The notes: generated by a model from the letters alone, not told the origin. Shown: positions 1-10,278, numbered from the stretch's first letter. The stretch: 35,977 nucleotides of DNA from Chrysomallon squamiferum (GCA_012295275.1 CM022677.1:5947517-5983493); one strand, 5' to 3'. Made by a program: numbers and translations.

Positions 1-338
1 TGTGTGTGTTTGTTTTTATGTTTGTGAATATATTTGTATTTGCTGAGAATGCATGTTTACATATTAATGCATATTGTGTCTGTATATGTCTGTATGTATA
101 TGTGTATGTACCTATCTATTAGCGTTTGTGTAGTTGTGTATATGTCGATTTAAAAAAAAAAAAAAATATTTTTATTTTTATAAATTAGTATGTTCGTTGA
201 TATTCAGCGACTATATTTACACGAGCTTATTTATTTGGATATTAACACTTATCTGTTAACTGAGTGGCTACGTATATAAGTGTATCAGAGAGAAAACAAC
301 TAATAATTAACAGTAAAAAATTGTATTGATTCATATAG
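1..338. other. ENPP-like gene intron or upstream DNA, low complexity
   Basis: No coding signal is seen. The stretch is TG-rich and then A- and T-rich, with a poly-A run near 152-166. It ends in the 3' splice site (…catatag at 338) of the first ENPP exon in the window, so it is probably the 3' part of an intron whose upstream exons lie outside the window. Confidence 0.7.
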
Positions 339-634
339 GCGTGTACACTGAAATAGTGAAGGAATCGAGACATCAGTTTAAAACAGACGGCGTTGAAATG
401 GAAGGAGTTTTGAAATGGATCGACAACGAGTTTATAAGAATATACTACAAACTCGAAGACGCCGGTCTCCTTGACGACGTCAACGTCATCATATTTTCCG
501 ACCACGGGATGACTGAGATATCGTCGAAGAGAACGATCGATCTACGTAATCTCGTGAATGAAAACGACTATGACGTCATAGAAGAATTCGGTCCAAAAGC
601 TAGTGTTTGGCCGAAAGAGGGCAAAATTGAAGAG
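339..634 (+). CDS. ENPP4/5-like ectonucleotide pyrophosphatase/phosphodiesterase, internal catalytic exon
   Basis: This is the first of four in-phase exons (339-634, 1492-1632, 2008-2116, 2436-2683) covering the C-terminal ~264 residues of an NPP-family phosphodiesterase. These enzymes hydrolyse nucleotide or phospholipid phosphodiester bonds outside the cell using two zinc ions. The exon starts after …atag in phase 1 and ends GAA GAG|gttagt in phase 0. It contains the family hallmark VNVIIFSDHGMTEI (about residues 50-63 of the exon), whose Asp-His pair supplies zinc ligands, and further on ASVWPKEG. The nucleophile Thr and the first zinc-site Asp/His belong to earlier exons that are not in the window. 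Family assignment is secure. The ENPP4/5 subtype rests on the C-terminal membrane anchor in the last exon. Confidence 0.9.
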
Positions 635-1186
635 GTTAGTGATTCTGAAGAATCGAGGTTTTGAAAGCTATATCATTTACCCATTCGTCCTTTCTTCCAT
701 CCTTCTCACATTTTTTATTCATTCTTTCTTTTTTCATTCTTTCTTTCTTTCCTTCTTTCTATCAGACTTTCAGTCTGTCTACACATAAGTGTGTATCATG
801 CATACAGAAATAGATGTATACAAACACACACGCACAAACAGAAAAAAGTAACCAAAATGTTTTATCATAAACCTCGTATAAATGACTTAAGCATTTTTCT
901 TTATGTTTTCTTTCAGACTATAAATTATTTGTTCATGATCATAAATCTTTAATACTGATAAAGTTAGGACTAATAATTCCTTTACTGACTGTAGGTATAC
1001 ATCAATTTACTATATTTATCGAAGCCATATATTGAAATGACATAATGATAGATACTGAAATTTCAGCTCGTGCTTCTTTGTTTTGTTCTTTTTTTTTTTT
1101 TTTTTTTTTAAATCGTCATACTTCATTATTGGCTAAGATTTGTTGCTAGTAACACCCGTACAATATTACTGTTTTAAAAATAAAAA

Positions 1187-1192
<6 letters not shown>

Positions 1193-1221
<29 letters not shown>

Positions 1222-1231
1222 GCATTAGCAT

Positions 1232-1266
<35 letters not shown>

Positions 1267-1330
1267 TTATTTATTTATTTTTTAATTTTTATATTTTTTA
1301 TTATTATTATTATTATTATTATTTGTTTAT
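1193..1330. repeat. (ATT)n/(ATTT)n microsatellite cluster in ENPP intron
   Basis: Runs of ATT, then ATTT, then ATT again lie inside the ENPP intron 635-1491. A poly-T tract sits nearby at about 1090-1110. These produce apparent reading frames made of Ile, Tyr and Leu that are not genes. Confidence 0.9.
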
Positions 1331-1491
1331 TACTCTTTTTTTTTGTGGGGAGAGGGTGGTCTGAATGTGTAAAACATTTAATGTCGCTCTTTTTTTTAGT
1401 TTTAATTTTTTCGTTTCTTTTTGTTTTAGTAAAATTGAAGAAACCGACACACAGTTTTGTAAATATCTCTAACGAAGGTCTGCTTTTTCAG

Positions 1492-1632
1492 GTCTATCAG
1501 AAACTCAAAGACTCTAGCAAGCACGCGACTGTGTACAAGAAAGCCGATATTCCTGAAGACTGGCATTACAAAAACCACAAACACGTAGCTCCATTAACTG
1601 TCGTAGCAGAACCTGGCTGGATGATTCTCACG
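1492..1632 (+). CDS. ENPP4/5-like gene, second exon in window
   Basis: The exon follows a tttttcag acceptor and ends ACG|gtaagt. It is 141 nt, exactly 47 codons, phase 0 at both ends, and so joins the preceding exon without a shift. It encodes VYQKLKDSS…, then IPEDWHYKNHKHVAPLTVVA and EPGWMI. This matches the NPP segment in which a …NH-x-R-hydrophobic-Pro stretch precedes the 'D/E-x-GW-x-I' strand of the catalytic core. The intron behind it contains (CTGT)n, (ATT)n and (AT)n repeats. Confidence 0.9.
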
Positions 1633-1844
1633 GTAAGTGTGACAAAATACTCATCTGTCCGCTTGTCTGTCTGTCTGCATGTCTGTCTGTCTGCCTGTCT
1701 GTAATAAATATTCCTATGTCCGCCTTTATCTATGTGTGGATTACACGCAGCTATAAAGGGACTCAGTCTTTCCAGCTTTTTTATCTTATGCATCCAGCAA
1801 ATTTATGCTTGCTCTTTGTATTAAAAATTCACATTTTAGTTGTT

Positions 1845-1849
1845 TTAAA

Positions 1850-1883
<34 letters not shown>

Positions 1884-1943
1884 TTAATTTTAATTTAAAG
1901 ATTAACAACATAAGATACTTTTAATAATGATTAAACTAGAAAG

Positions 1944-1981
<38 letters not shown>
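1845..1981. repeat. (ATT)n and (AT)n microsatellites
   Basis: A short (ATT)n tract at about 1853-1882 is followed by an (AT)n run at about 1947-1981. Both lie in the ENPP intron 1633-2007, ahead of its polypyrimidine tract and acceptor. Confidence 0.9.
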
Positions 1982-1985
<4 letters not shown>

Positions 1986-2007
1986 ATTTATTATTATTTT
2001 TTTTCAG

Positions 2008-2116
2008 CCTAAAAATGGTTTTCCCTTAAGTAAACTTGGAAGTGAACTGGTTGCCTATCATGGTTTTAGCAAATCCAGTTCATGGATGAAAGCGATATTT
2101 GTTGGTGTTGGACCAA
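2008..2116 (+). CDS. ENPP4/5-like gene, third exon in window
   Basis: The exon lies between a T-rich …ttttcag acceptor and CCA A|gtaagt. It is 109 nt, phase 0 in and phase 1 out. It encodes PKNGFPLSKLGSELVAYHGF followed by WMKAIFVGVGP. The His in 'YHGF' aligns by context with the last zinc-1 ligand of NPP enzymes (canonical G-x-HG-[YF]-D-N). The following M-x-AIF-x-x-GP is also a family hallmark. The residues after HGF (SKSSS) differ from the usual DN, a small lineage difference. Confidence 0.88.
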
Positions 2117-2136
2117 GTAAGTTTCTTAGCAGAATA

Positions 2137-2400
2137 GTCATGTGAACGATTGTTAAAATTCGTATGACAGAATGGTAACAGTCATGTGAACGATTGTTAA
2201 AATTCGTATGACAGAACGGTAATAGTCATGTGAACGATTGTTAAAATTCGTATGACAGAATGGTAACAGTCACGTGAACGATTGTTAAAATTCGTATGAC
2301 AGAATGGTAATAGTCACGAGACAAAATGTTAAATTTTTATGACCGAATGGTGACAGTGTATGACTTAATGGTAATAGTCGTGTGAACGAATGATTGGAAT
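2137..2400 (+). repeat. 44-bp minisatellite in last ENPP intron
   Basis: A unit beginning gtca[tc]gtgaacgattg and ending cagaatggtaa recurs with starts at 2137, 2181, 2225, 2269 and 2313, an exact 44-bp period. The first four units are nearly perfect. From 2313 on the units are shortened and diverged, to about 2400. The array fills most of the 319-bp intron 2117-2435. Confidence 0.93.
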
Positions 2401-2435
2401 CATTTCTTCGAACTGACATTTTATGTTATTTACAG

Positions 2436-2683
2436 ATTTCAAGAAAGGTACGATTTCCACTTCTTTCGCCGCAGTGAATGTCTTCCAGCTCATGTGCAAA
2501 ATTCTCAGAATTAAGCCGACTCCTAACAACGGAACGTGGGAAGCCGTCCATGAAATATTCGAGGAAACGGCCGAGCCAACGTTTTGGAATTCCAAAGTCA
2601 ATATCGCCGTCGTCGTTTCGGTGTGCGTAGCGGCCGTAGGACTAAACATGTTGTACAGACGTCGTGTGCATAAATACGTGTAA
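2436..2683 (+). CDS. ENPP4/5-like gene, terminal exon with membrane anchor
   Basis: The exon starts after …ttacag, completes the split codon from the previous exon and runs to TAA at 2681-2683. Summed coding length of the four exons is 794 nt plus the split first codon, in one frame. It encodes the FQLMCKILRIKPTPNNGTW motif, matching the NPP-family LMC-x-x-L-x-x-x-PAPNNGT. Near the end is a hydrophobic segment (VNIAVVVSVCVAAVGL) followed by a short basic tail YRRRVHKY. That is a type I topology with the catalytic domain outside and a very short cytosolic tail, as in ENPP4/ENPP5 and unlike GPI-anchored ENPP6. No polyadenylation signal is close; an AATAAA lies at about 3423. Confidence 0.9.
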
Positions 2684-2772
2684 CAATTAATCAAACGATC
2701 AGTTGTGCTTTGGCTACGAATTTTAAAAGTTTTAACAGAAATTAAAATGATCTAATCTCACACATGACAGCT

Positions 2773-2773
<1 letters not shown>

Positions 2774-2871
<98 letters not shown>

Positions 2872-2878
2872 AAGAGAA

Positions 2879-2909
<31 letters not shown>

Positions 2910-2926
2910 CAGAGAGAAAGACAGAA

Positions 2927-3016
<90 letters not shown>
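2774..3016. repeat. (GA)n microsatellite with interruptions
   Basis: About 240 bp of GA repeats with embedded GACA and GAAA variants, 90 bp downstream of the ENPP stop codon and probably in its 3' UTR. The Arg-Glu and Ser-Leu frames across it are repeat artefacts. Confidence 0.97.
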
Positions 3017-3017
<1 letters not shown>

Positions 3018-4080
3018 AAATCATAATTTTTATTTTCTTATACCTATACTGTATGACATTTGTTTACAAAATTTTTATGTCTATATATTGTTCTAACGTT
3101 ATTATGTCACTGTATCATATAACTGTTATGTGTACTAAAGTTTAATATTTCAGTACGTTTTACGGCTTATATTTACATTCGCGATTTTCCGGGCTTTTGT
3201 ATTTTCCGGACAAATGTCTACGTTACCCTATTGTCCTTGAAATCGAGGTTCAACAGAAGTCTGCGAAACCGAGACTGGGGGGAATATTCTGCTTGAATTT
3301 GCAATAATTTTATTTTATTTTTGTTTATTTTATTTTATTTTTATTTTTATTATTATTTTTTTTTGATTTAAGGAAAGTTGGCGTAGAGCTGCTAATAGCG
3401 AAAACTGTGTCTTTGAATTTACAATAAAAATTAACATTTTATTTTAATCTGCCCAACGGTTTTGTAAATGACCTCAATTTACACCTTAAGTGTGACTATA
3501 ACAGTTATAATTACGTTCCACTATCAGTAGATTCGGATTACAGCCCAGCACATATCAAAGAATATTTACAAAATTATATACAAATTCTTAACTTTGCCAT
3601 CCGCAGTAAATAACATTAAAGAAAAGAGATATCTTCCATCTTTGACGTTAAGTAAGTTTATTAATATACTAAATAAAGGCACATGAACATCTCGTATTAT
3701 TCGCCAGCAAATGTAATTCAAAGAAGGTAATTTTAACACAGTGTCTACAAATGATATTTACTTTTTAAATAAAAACGAAATTCTTGCACCATATCGCAAA
3801 ACACTGTCACGGAGAAGGACAAATACAGTTTTGTTTAATGCCTCTGTAATTCGTGTTTGTTCTAATCTACGAGCAGAAGTATTACGTACAGAAACAAACA
3901 TCCATGTATACATACATACATACATATAAACAAACACACACATACACATGCACCCCAGCAGATTTCCAATAACATGAAATGCACGCAAAAATGACAAAAG
4001 ACAATGAACGGTGTGCTTCGTGGGAAGCGCGGATAAAATCGGTTATTGAGCAACTTTATTTTAATATTGTCTTGATGGTC
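3017..4080. other. Noncoding interval downstream of ENPP
   Basis: No supported gene was found. The stretch holds AT-rich unique sequence, an AATAAA hexamer at about 3423-3428 that could end the ENPP transcript, and a short CATA repeat near 3908-3950. Short open frames here have no recognisable motif or splice context. Confidence 0.5.
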
Positions 4081-4175
4081 GGAGTGCGGGCGGGGGAATG
4101 GGTGCCATACGTTCGAGTCTCGTCAGCGGCATCTGACGGGGTTTGTGAGGTCGTGACTTGACTTCGTCGACGTTT
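4081..4175 (+). mobile_element. tRNA-derived SINE-like fragment
   Basis: The segment contains acGTTCGAGTCTcg, a good match to the tRNA internal promoter B box. It is followed by a GC-rich …ggcatctgacgggg and tttgtgaggtcgtga stretch. The tgtgaggtcgtga core recurs at about 8147 (+) and, inverted, at about 12125, so this is a dispersed family. The A box is not convincing and the ends are unclear. Confidence 0.5.
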
Positions 4176-5460
4176 ACTCGAATACTGTTTATGTGCAGAA
4201 TCTAATCAGACGTACAAATGCCAGAGAATATTCATACCTAAATACATACATTGATATATATATATATAGGTACAAAACGAGTTCTAAGGAAATTTAAATC
4301 TGAAACCGTGTGGACTAACCAAGACTTTGATTCCAAAAATGTTGTGTATCTGAAAACACGCAATTTTTGTAAGAAAGAAAAAAAAAACAGTATGTCGGCC
4401 AAACAGAAAATGTGTTACGAGTTATAACTCTTTGTCACAAATAAGATATTAGGCATGAAGCTGAGAAGATTAAGGCCAAACGTTTTAATCTACCTGGTCC
4501 ATATATCACAAGATAATTTGTAAATAATCCCCAGTACAGCAAATTACTAATTTTTTGGTTAAAAAGTCGAAGCTGGGCTTTTTGAGACTCGCACGTTACA
4601 AACTGAAAAACCATTAGCAATGAATGTTGAAACGCGTAAAATTATGAAGGAGCAGTATTATTTCAACTTACAGAGACTGCTATGAAAAATGCACTAACAG
4701 CACGTCCAGTCATAGCTTACAGGACGTTTAACTCTGAATAATACGTCTGTATAAAGTTATTTATCAGCCGGTAATGAAATGATCCTTATAAAGCCAAGAA
4801 TAAAATAAAAATAAAAACGACCCAGTACAACAACATATACCATTAAATAGTCAAAAGATCAAAGTACTCTGCTATGTACATAATAAACGTCAACTTTAAT
4901 CATCGAGAAAAAAACATAATACTAATAATACTAAAAATCAATTCATGATCAACTGCTGTTTTAATTTTTAAATACATACATACATTCATAAGCACAGATG
5001 TTACATGCATATGAATATATATATAAATACACACACATACACACTACAGACATGAACACACACACACACACATATATATACACACATATACAAAGGCTGA
5101 TAATTATAATTTGAAATAGTATTTATTTATCAGTATTGTAGGAGTTTACAACTGAAATAAATAACATAATTATTGCAATGTAGTGACGTTAATATATTTT
5201 ACATATCTACTGATTATCTGCGTTCTAATTTTTTTCACGGAAATCGAAACCAGGACGAAGCCATTGTAAATAATCAAAAGTAGACACAGGCTAACTCGAC
5301 CTCCTATTTTTAACAAACAGAGGTAGCAGGGGTCACATATACCCCTCCCACTTGTTTTATTACGACTTTTAGCCTTGTTGTCGTTTTGTCATGTTTATAT
5401 TTTTATCTGCATAAAAAAACTGTGACTGTGAAGATTTGAGTTAACCCCACTTTTTCAAGC
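4176..5460. other. AT-rich noncoding interval; left edge of tandem array
   Basis: No gene is seen. From about 4500 the sequence becomes alignable to 17120 onward and 29420 onward (shared landmarks: gtcgcacgttacaaac, gcacgtccagtcatagc, cacggaaatcgaaaccagga). Dinucleotide CA/TA repeats lie at about 5028-5095. The conserved stretch 5220-5345 just ahead of the A1 leader could hold promoter elements, but no TATA box or known site can be assigned with confidence. Confidence 0.5.
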
Positions 5461-5462
5461 AA

Positions 5463-5560
5463 ATGGTACGTTCCAGGGATTTCCCTTATTTTGTGTAGTC
5501 GCCATATTGACAGTTTTTCATTAATTTGTAAGACAGAGAACACTCCTCTCCTTTATTTAG
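5463..5560 (+). pseudogene. Decayed signal-peptide leader exon of gene A1, probably now 5' UTR
   Basis: The core agtcgccatattgacagttt is shared with leader copies upstream of C, E and A2. An ATG at 5463 is positioned like the E leader start, but the reading frame from it ends after 11 codons because the hydrophobic stretch seen in E is shortened and out of frame here. Two donors are present: T|gtaagac at 5528, equivalent to the E donor, and a stronger tttag|gtaagtaa at 5561. Either could splice to the acceptor at 6943 before the A1 ATG, giving an intron of about 1.4 kb. I infer an untranslated first exon. Confidence 0.6.
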
Positions 5561-5578
5561 GTAAGTAACGTATAATTA

Positions 5579-5579
<1 letters not shown>

Positions 5580-5629
<50 letters not shown>

Positions 5630-5807
5630 GTTAACACAAAATAAAACGTCAGTTTTCTCGTTTTCCTAGCGACGTTAGTAAGCGAGCGAGCGAGTTACGT
5701 GTTCGTAAAGCAAAGTCTGTGAAGGTTATTTTCAACGACACACTTAATTGTTCACTATTTTGTCCATGTATTACAAATAATAGTTTTAAAACCATGTGGC
5801 AGTGGCG

Positions 5808-5862
<55 letters not shown>

Positions 5863-5989
5863 CATAAAATATACGATTTATTCTTTCTCTGTCTTTCTTG
5901 CTCGGTAATTCTATGTACGTTAATAAATATTTTAAACGGAAAATAAAGACAATTCTCGGATAATCAGTTTTCTACATACCTTACAAATG

Positions 5990-6040
<51 letters not shown>
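5580..6040. repeat. Three (ATT)n microsatellites in A1 intron
   Basis: (ATT)n runs lie at about 5580-5628, 5811-5861 and 5990-6040. In unit 2 the equivalents are only a few repeats long (about 18206-18217 and 18400-18408), which accounts for much of the length difference between the diverged parts of the two units. Confidence 0.93.
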
Positions 6041-6042
<2 letters not shown>

Positions 6043-6136
6043 ATGAGTTATTTATTTATTCAGTAATTTTCGAAAGTAAAGATTTCTCTGACTTTTTTCT
6101 TAGTAATTCTATGTACGTAATTTTATGTAATAAATA

Positions 6137-6375
6137 CAGTGGTACCTCGAGATACGAGTGCTCCAACTTAGGAGTTTCCGAGATACGAGCAGTCGATCTA
6201 TCGAGGTTTTGCTTTGAGTTGCGAGCCACGGTCCGAGTTACGAGCGAGCTTGAGATATGCTGCCGCTAGATGGCGCAACGAACAACACGACACCCGCCCA
6301 ACATTCCACGATTCACTCATTTTTTTCACTCTTACGTCATGGAACGAGTTAAACTCGTAAGTCAAGGTACCACTG
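6137..6375. mobile_element. Mariner-type MITE, 239 bp, TA target-site duplication
   Basis: The left end CAGTGGTACCTCGAGATACG and right end …CTTACGAG-like/AAGGTACCACTG are inverted repeats, flanked by TA (6135-6136 and 6376-6377), the Tc1/mariner target duplication. Inside are repeats of the gagttacgag type and no transposase frame. Nonautonomous element inside the A1 intron, present in shortened form at the same site in unit 2. Confidence 0.85.
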
Positions 6376-6377
6376 TA

Positions 6378-6943
6378 TTTCAAAAGGAAAATAAAGACAA
6401 TTTTCGGATAACCTGTTTTCTGAAATATTTCTTATAAAATCAGAAGAATGAGGTAATAGAGAGGGTTATCGTGATAAATCTACGCTTACTATTTTACAGA
6501 AATATTTCTTTATCTTTCATTATTTATTCATTTATTTTGAATACGGTATTTAGTTATTTCTGTTATGGATTTCCTTATGGATACGTTGTTTTCAAAGACT
6601 TGCCAATTTACTGTAATTATATAACATACCTTTCCAACAAAAAAACATGTACATGTATACAAAAAAAGGATCTGAAGACCATTTTTTCTTTCTCTTCACT
6701 GCGAATAGAAAAAAAAAATACACCTCAGCATATAGATAGTTAGATAGTTAAATACACCCATAAATCCATAGATACATTCAGTGGTACATACATACATACA
6801 TATATATACATACATACATACATATACATATATAGAGAGAGGTTGATAGAGAGACAGATAGGCAGATAGTCTGACACAAAGCTTTTACGGTTCGTTATCA
6901 CGACTCTGCTGAGGAAAATGTTCTATTTTACATTATTTACCAG
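6378..6943 (+). other. Remainder of A1 5' intron
   Basis: AT-rich DNA with CATA/GATA repeats at about 6785-6870, ending in the acceptor …tttaccag at 6943. No coding signal was found. Confidence 0.6.
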
Positions 6944-6954
6944 GAAACTGAACA

Positions 6955-7389
6955 ATGAGGGTCTACATCTGGTATCCGACAAATAATCACCAAGGACATG
7001 CATCACTTGAGCTGTCTAGTGGTACATATATCAGCTTCTGGGATCGTGACGTCATGGAAAATAAAAACACAATAATACTAAACGCGTGTGGAGAATCGGG
7101 AAGTCTTAAATTTGACAGCAAAATGCTCGGACAAGATCCTCAATACATCATCGGCGTTGGCGATCTCTCACTGGATGAAGAAAAGATGGAAACATGGTGG
7201 AATCAATGGAAGGAAACGGGAACGTTCGGATTCTACTATTACAACAGTTTCTATACTGTTTACCAGGCTCTGCGACAAGGGGGAGCTGCCATTAGTATCA
7301 ATCCTCTCTGGACAGCTGGAATCCTCTACCGATATCTACAGAGAGTCAAACAGGGAGGCTGGGGACTTCTGAATTCGTTTTTTGGTTGA
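6955..7389 (+). CDS. Family member A1: Ser-type permuted papain-like domain protein, intact
   Basis: 144 aa in one exon. The ATG lies 11 nt after the acceptor …accag (6943); an in-frame TGA just upstream fixes the start here. N-terminus MRVYIWYP, then NHQGHASLEL (the predicted catalytic His at about residue 15), GTYISFWDRD, an acidic/Trp helix (LDEEKMETWWNQW), then YYYNSFYTVYQALRQGGA, and a C-terminal LWTAGILYRYLQRVKQGG with a hydrophobic end. By alignment to D the predicted nucleophile Cys is Ser here. The His-before-Cys order suggests a circularly permuted NlpC/P60- or LRAT-like fold; this is motif inference only. No signal peptide, so cytosolic unless an unseen leader is used. Function unknown. 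Confidence 0.82.
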   Translation: MRVYIWYPTNNHQGHASLELSSGTYISFWDRDVMENKNTIILNACGESGSLKFDSKMLGQDPQYIIGVGDLSLDEEKMETWWNQWKETGTFGFYYYNSFYTVYQALRQGGAAISINPLWTAGILYRYLQRVKQGGWGLLNSFFG

Positions 7390-7664
7390 CTTTCATGATG
7401 TCATAGCGGTGTGACAACAACCCAAATAATTAACGGTTTGAAAAAAAAAAAAATAATAATCAACAGTCTACATAAATGTTACCAATAACTTTGACAAAAT
7501 GTACTATTTTGATTTCGAAATTTTTATTGTTTTTCTGGTTTTTTTCTGGCGGATTTTTCCTCCTGTCATTTTCTTTTGATATCTTACGAATTTATTGATT
7601 ATGTTTTCTTTTTCTTTCGATCTATACTGACTGTCAGTAGGAAATAACAATTTGATATTCTATA

Positions 7665-7764
<100 letters not shown>

Positions 7765-8096
7765 TTCTTTTAATAATGTGAACAATAAAAAAAAAAAAAA
7801 TTGTTCTAAACAGAGATGAAGTCAGATTATATCAGTGTCATTAATCACATAACACCAGTATGTGTAATACCATTATCATATTCGAATGTATTTGACTTAA
7901 TTTTCTTGTTTTTATAATTCTGTAATAATAATTAAAGTATATTTAGGAGTTGCCATATATATTATATACTATAGTGAAATATCTGTTGGTTTATGCCATT
8001 TCACATGAAATTAAATATAATTATCAGATTTCTGTTTGTTATTACTATCAGTTTGAATTTGTTTTGTATATATATATTTTTTTATCTACGGATTGT

Positions 8097-8170
8097 GATC
8101 ATATGAGTGTTGTACGTTCGAGTCTCGTCAACGCCACCTGGCGTGTGTGAGGTCGTGATTGTTGCATCCC
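8097..8170 (+). mobile_element. tRNA-derived SINE-like fragment
   Basis: GTTCGAGTCTCG (B-box-like) is followed by caacgccacctggcgtg and tgtgaggtcgtga, the same core as at 4081-4175. Duplicated in copy 2 at about 20391-20456. Confidence 0.5.
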
Positions 8171-8331
8171 CCCATATTATCAGTGTGAAGTTTAATCATA
8201 AGTATGCAACACACAAAATTTTCATACGTAAATATAAACGTACATACAGACAGACAGAGAGAGACCTACACACATATATTAAAAGGTACATAGGCTTGTA
8301 CGTTTGTATATGGTAATGGCGAAGAATGATT

Positions 8332-8373
<42 letters not shown>

Positions 8374-8990
8374 TAATATTTTTTAAATATATTTTTATAT
8401 ATTTTTTCCAAATGAAGTTCACGTGACTAACAGTGATCATACTTTTCTTCAGACTGGTGACATGTATCACTAGAAATGACGTCAGTTTGAGATCATATTT
8501 CCACTGATAAACATGACATAAAGGTGAAAGGTCATCTCGAAAAATTTTCTGTTTACACGGTGTGTAAACGTATCTGTTAAACTAAGGAAATCGAAACAGA
8601 AATTACTCAAACCCCGAGATATTTCCTTATTCATATTTTGATTAAAATAAATAAATAAATAAATAAATAACTAAAATAGTTTCAAAACGATCGTTTCACT
8701 AGGGGTTGATTAAAAAAAAAAAGAACGTCTTCGGATAATTTTCTTTGCAAAAGTGTAACAGATTGTAAGGTACTTACATTTCATATTGTGTAACGAGATA
8801 CAAGTAAAAATTCAGTTAGATCTTTCTTATTTTTTTTTTATATTATTAATCATACACCCTTCACACATATATATAAATAGATAGTTAGAAAGAGACAAAC
8901 AGTCAGGTTTTTGTATCTTGTTACAGCTTTTTCTTTTTTTACATCAACTCAGTGTATGAAACAGTATATTTTGTCTTACTGTGTAGAAGC
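8171..8990. other. Noncoding interval between A1 and B1
   Basis: AT-rich DNA with (ATTT)n at about 8329-8363, (AAAT)n at about 8646-8671, and short palindromes such as ttacacggtgtgtaa near 8552. No gene is supported. Confidence 0.5.
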
Positions 8991-9219
8991 TTCGTGTTTT
9001 GTTCTACAGTTTTAACTATAAATTATACGGTTTTTATCACAGCAGGAATTTTACAGCAGTACAGGTGATGACGAATCCTTGTTTATCCGATACTACTACA
9101 GGAAATCCAAGCTTGCACACCTTTTATATAGGTGTTGAGAAAAGGAACGATAGTAGAAGTACAACAAAAAACAACACTTTAATTCTCTGAACATAACGAT
9201 ACAAAGTGGCTGGCGACCA
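8991..9219 (-). pseudogene. Family fragment B1: 3' end of a Cys-type member
   Basis: The plus-strand sequence here is repeated at 10733-10935, where it is the 3' end and 3' flank of gene D1. Read on the minus strand, 9219 to 9124 gives a 31-codon remnant beginning WSPATLYRYVQRIK and ending SFLFSTPI followed by a stop, homologous to the C-terminal helix of D. The N-terminal two thirds, with the His and Cys motifs, is absent, so this is a truncated pseudogene. It is useful because it shows the ancestral C-terminal end of the D branch. Confidence 0.78.
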
Positions 9220-9290
9220 TGTATATTTTTATCTGCATAAAGAAAACTCAGTGACTGTGACGATTTGCGTGAACCCCTTTTTTCAGATCT

Positions 9291-9387
9291 GTGGTAAGTC
9301 CCAGGGTTCTTTGATTACCTTTTGAGTAGTCGCCATATTGACAGTTTTTCGTTTAGCTGTACGATTGGGAACACTCCTCTCCTTTAG
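9291..9387 (+). pseudogene. Decayed leader exon of member C1
   Basis: It shares agtcgccatattgacagttt and gggaacactcctctcc with the leaders of A and E. The position equivalent to the leader ATG reads GTG (9291). The inner donor equivalent to the E donor is damaged (gtacga at 9359), while an outer donor tttag|gtgagt at 9388 remains good. It would splice to the acceptor at 10267, an 880-bp intron. Probably an untranslated first exon. Confidence 0.55.
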
Positions 9388-9574
9388 GTGAGTAACATAT
9401 AATTATTATTATTACAGTTAACACAAAATAACTATGTCAGAGTTCGTCAGCGAGTGAGCCAGTAATTTTGTTGATAGAACAAAAACTGTGACGTTTATAC
9501 TCAGTGTTCTACTTTATTATTTTACTGATAGTTGTAAAACTAGCAAAACGTTTTGATATCAATTATTTATTCAT

Positions 9575-9694
9575 TTATTACTATTGTTGTTGTTGTTGTT
9601 CTTATTATTGCTGTTGTTGTTGTTGTTGTTGTTGTTATTATTATTATTATTATAGTTATTATTATTGTTGTTGTTGTTGTTGTTGTTGTTACTT
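9575..9694. repeat. (TTG)n/(ATT)n microsatellite
   Basis: Runs of GTT and ATT in the C1 intron. They generate Cys-, Val- or Tyr-only frames that are not genes. Copy 2 equivalent at about 21878-21997, differing by single repeat units. Confidence 0.93.
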
Positions 9695-10267
9695 TTATTT
9701 TAAATATATACGACTTATCTTCTCTCTGTCTTGCTGTCTATCTCCGTTTCGATTTCCTTGTGTAGGTTGGGAATATTTTCACAGCCGTATCATACTGTAC
9801 TGGTATAACATAGCTCTCAAACAAAACGTTTTTCCTGAACCCTTTTGTCACATATATATTATTTTTTCCGCTAACTGTCTGCGATTGTAAGTATGTATGT
9901 AACCAAGCATGTTCATACTTATGTATACATGTAAGTAATAATGCACGTGCTTGCGACTAGGTGTATCTATGTATGTATATATATCCAGACATGGATTAAT
10001 AGATACATAGCCAGGCAGATATTTTTATAGATAGCAAAATAGATAGACAGATGATTATATACGTGTATACAGATATATAGAGAGATATATAATTACACAC
10101 ATACATACGTACAAATATACACATATTCAACCGTAAACCCATACATACCCACTTACATACATACGTACACATATAGATAAGTAGTTAGGCACATAGAAAG
10201 ACAGACACAAAGGTTATATGGTTCTTTATTACGATTCTTATGAAGATAAATTTATTTTATTTATCAG
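9695..10267 (+). other. Remainder of C1 5' intron
   Basis: AT-rich DNA with short CATA and GATA repeats (about 9958-10200), ending in the acceptor …ttatcag at 10267. No coding evidence. Confidence 0.55.
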
Positions 10268-10278
10268 GAAACAGAACA

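Larger units (their letters stand above)
4500..7662 (+). repeat. Tandem-array unit 1, diverged left part (contains gene A1)
   Basis: Homologous to about 17120-19961 and, for its left part, 29420-30777, but with many substitutions and several large indels (extra (ATT)n tracts and a fuller MITE here). The A1 and A2 proteins differ at roughly a dozen of 144 positions. The sharp contrast with the near-identity right of the (CT)n tract shows two duplication ages. Confidence 0.85.

Noticed and set aside
242-505. 87-residue minus-strand frame opposite the first ENPP exon
   Set aside because: Antisense of a well supported catalytic exon with the SDHGM motif.
2764-3024. Long Arg-Glu or Ser-Leu open frames across (GA)n/(CT)n tracts here and at 19896-20078, 32681-33093 and 34857-35530
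   Set aside because: They are translations of microsatellites, open on both strands and in several frames.
3758-4053. Minus-strand frames with Cys/Val/Tyr runs near 3.9 kb
   Set aside because: They come from CATA/CACA repeats and have no start or splice context.
8999-9190. Plus-strand 63-residue frame (and copy at 21302-21493)
   Set aside because: Antisense of the 3' end of family fragment B; the minus strand carries the homology.
9504-9890. 128-residue frame rich in Cys and Tyr (and copy at 21807-22193), resembling a Cys-rich peptide
   Set aside because: The Cys codons are a TGT/GTT microsatellite in the C intron; repeat number differs between copies.
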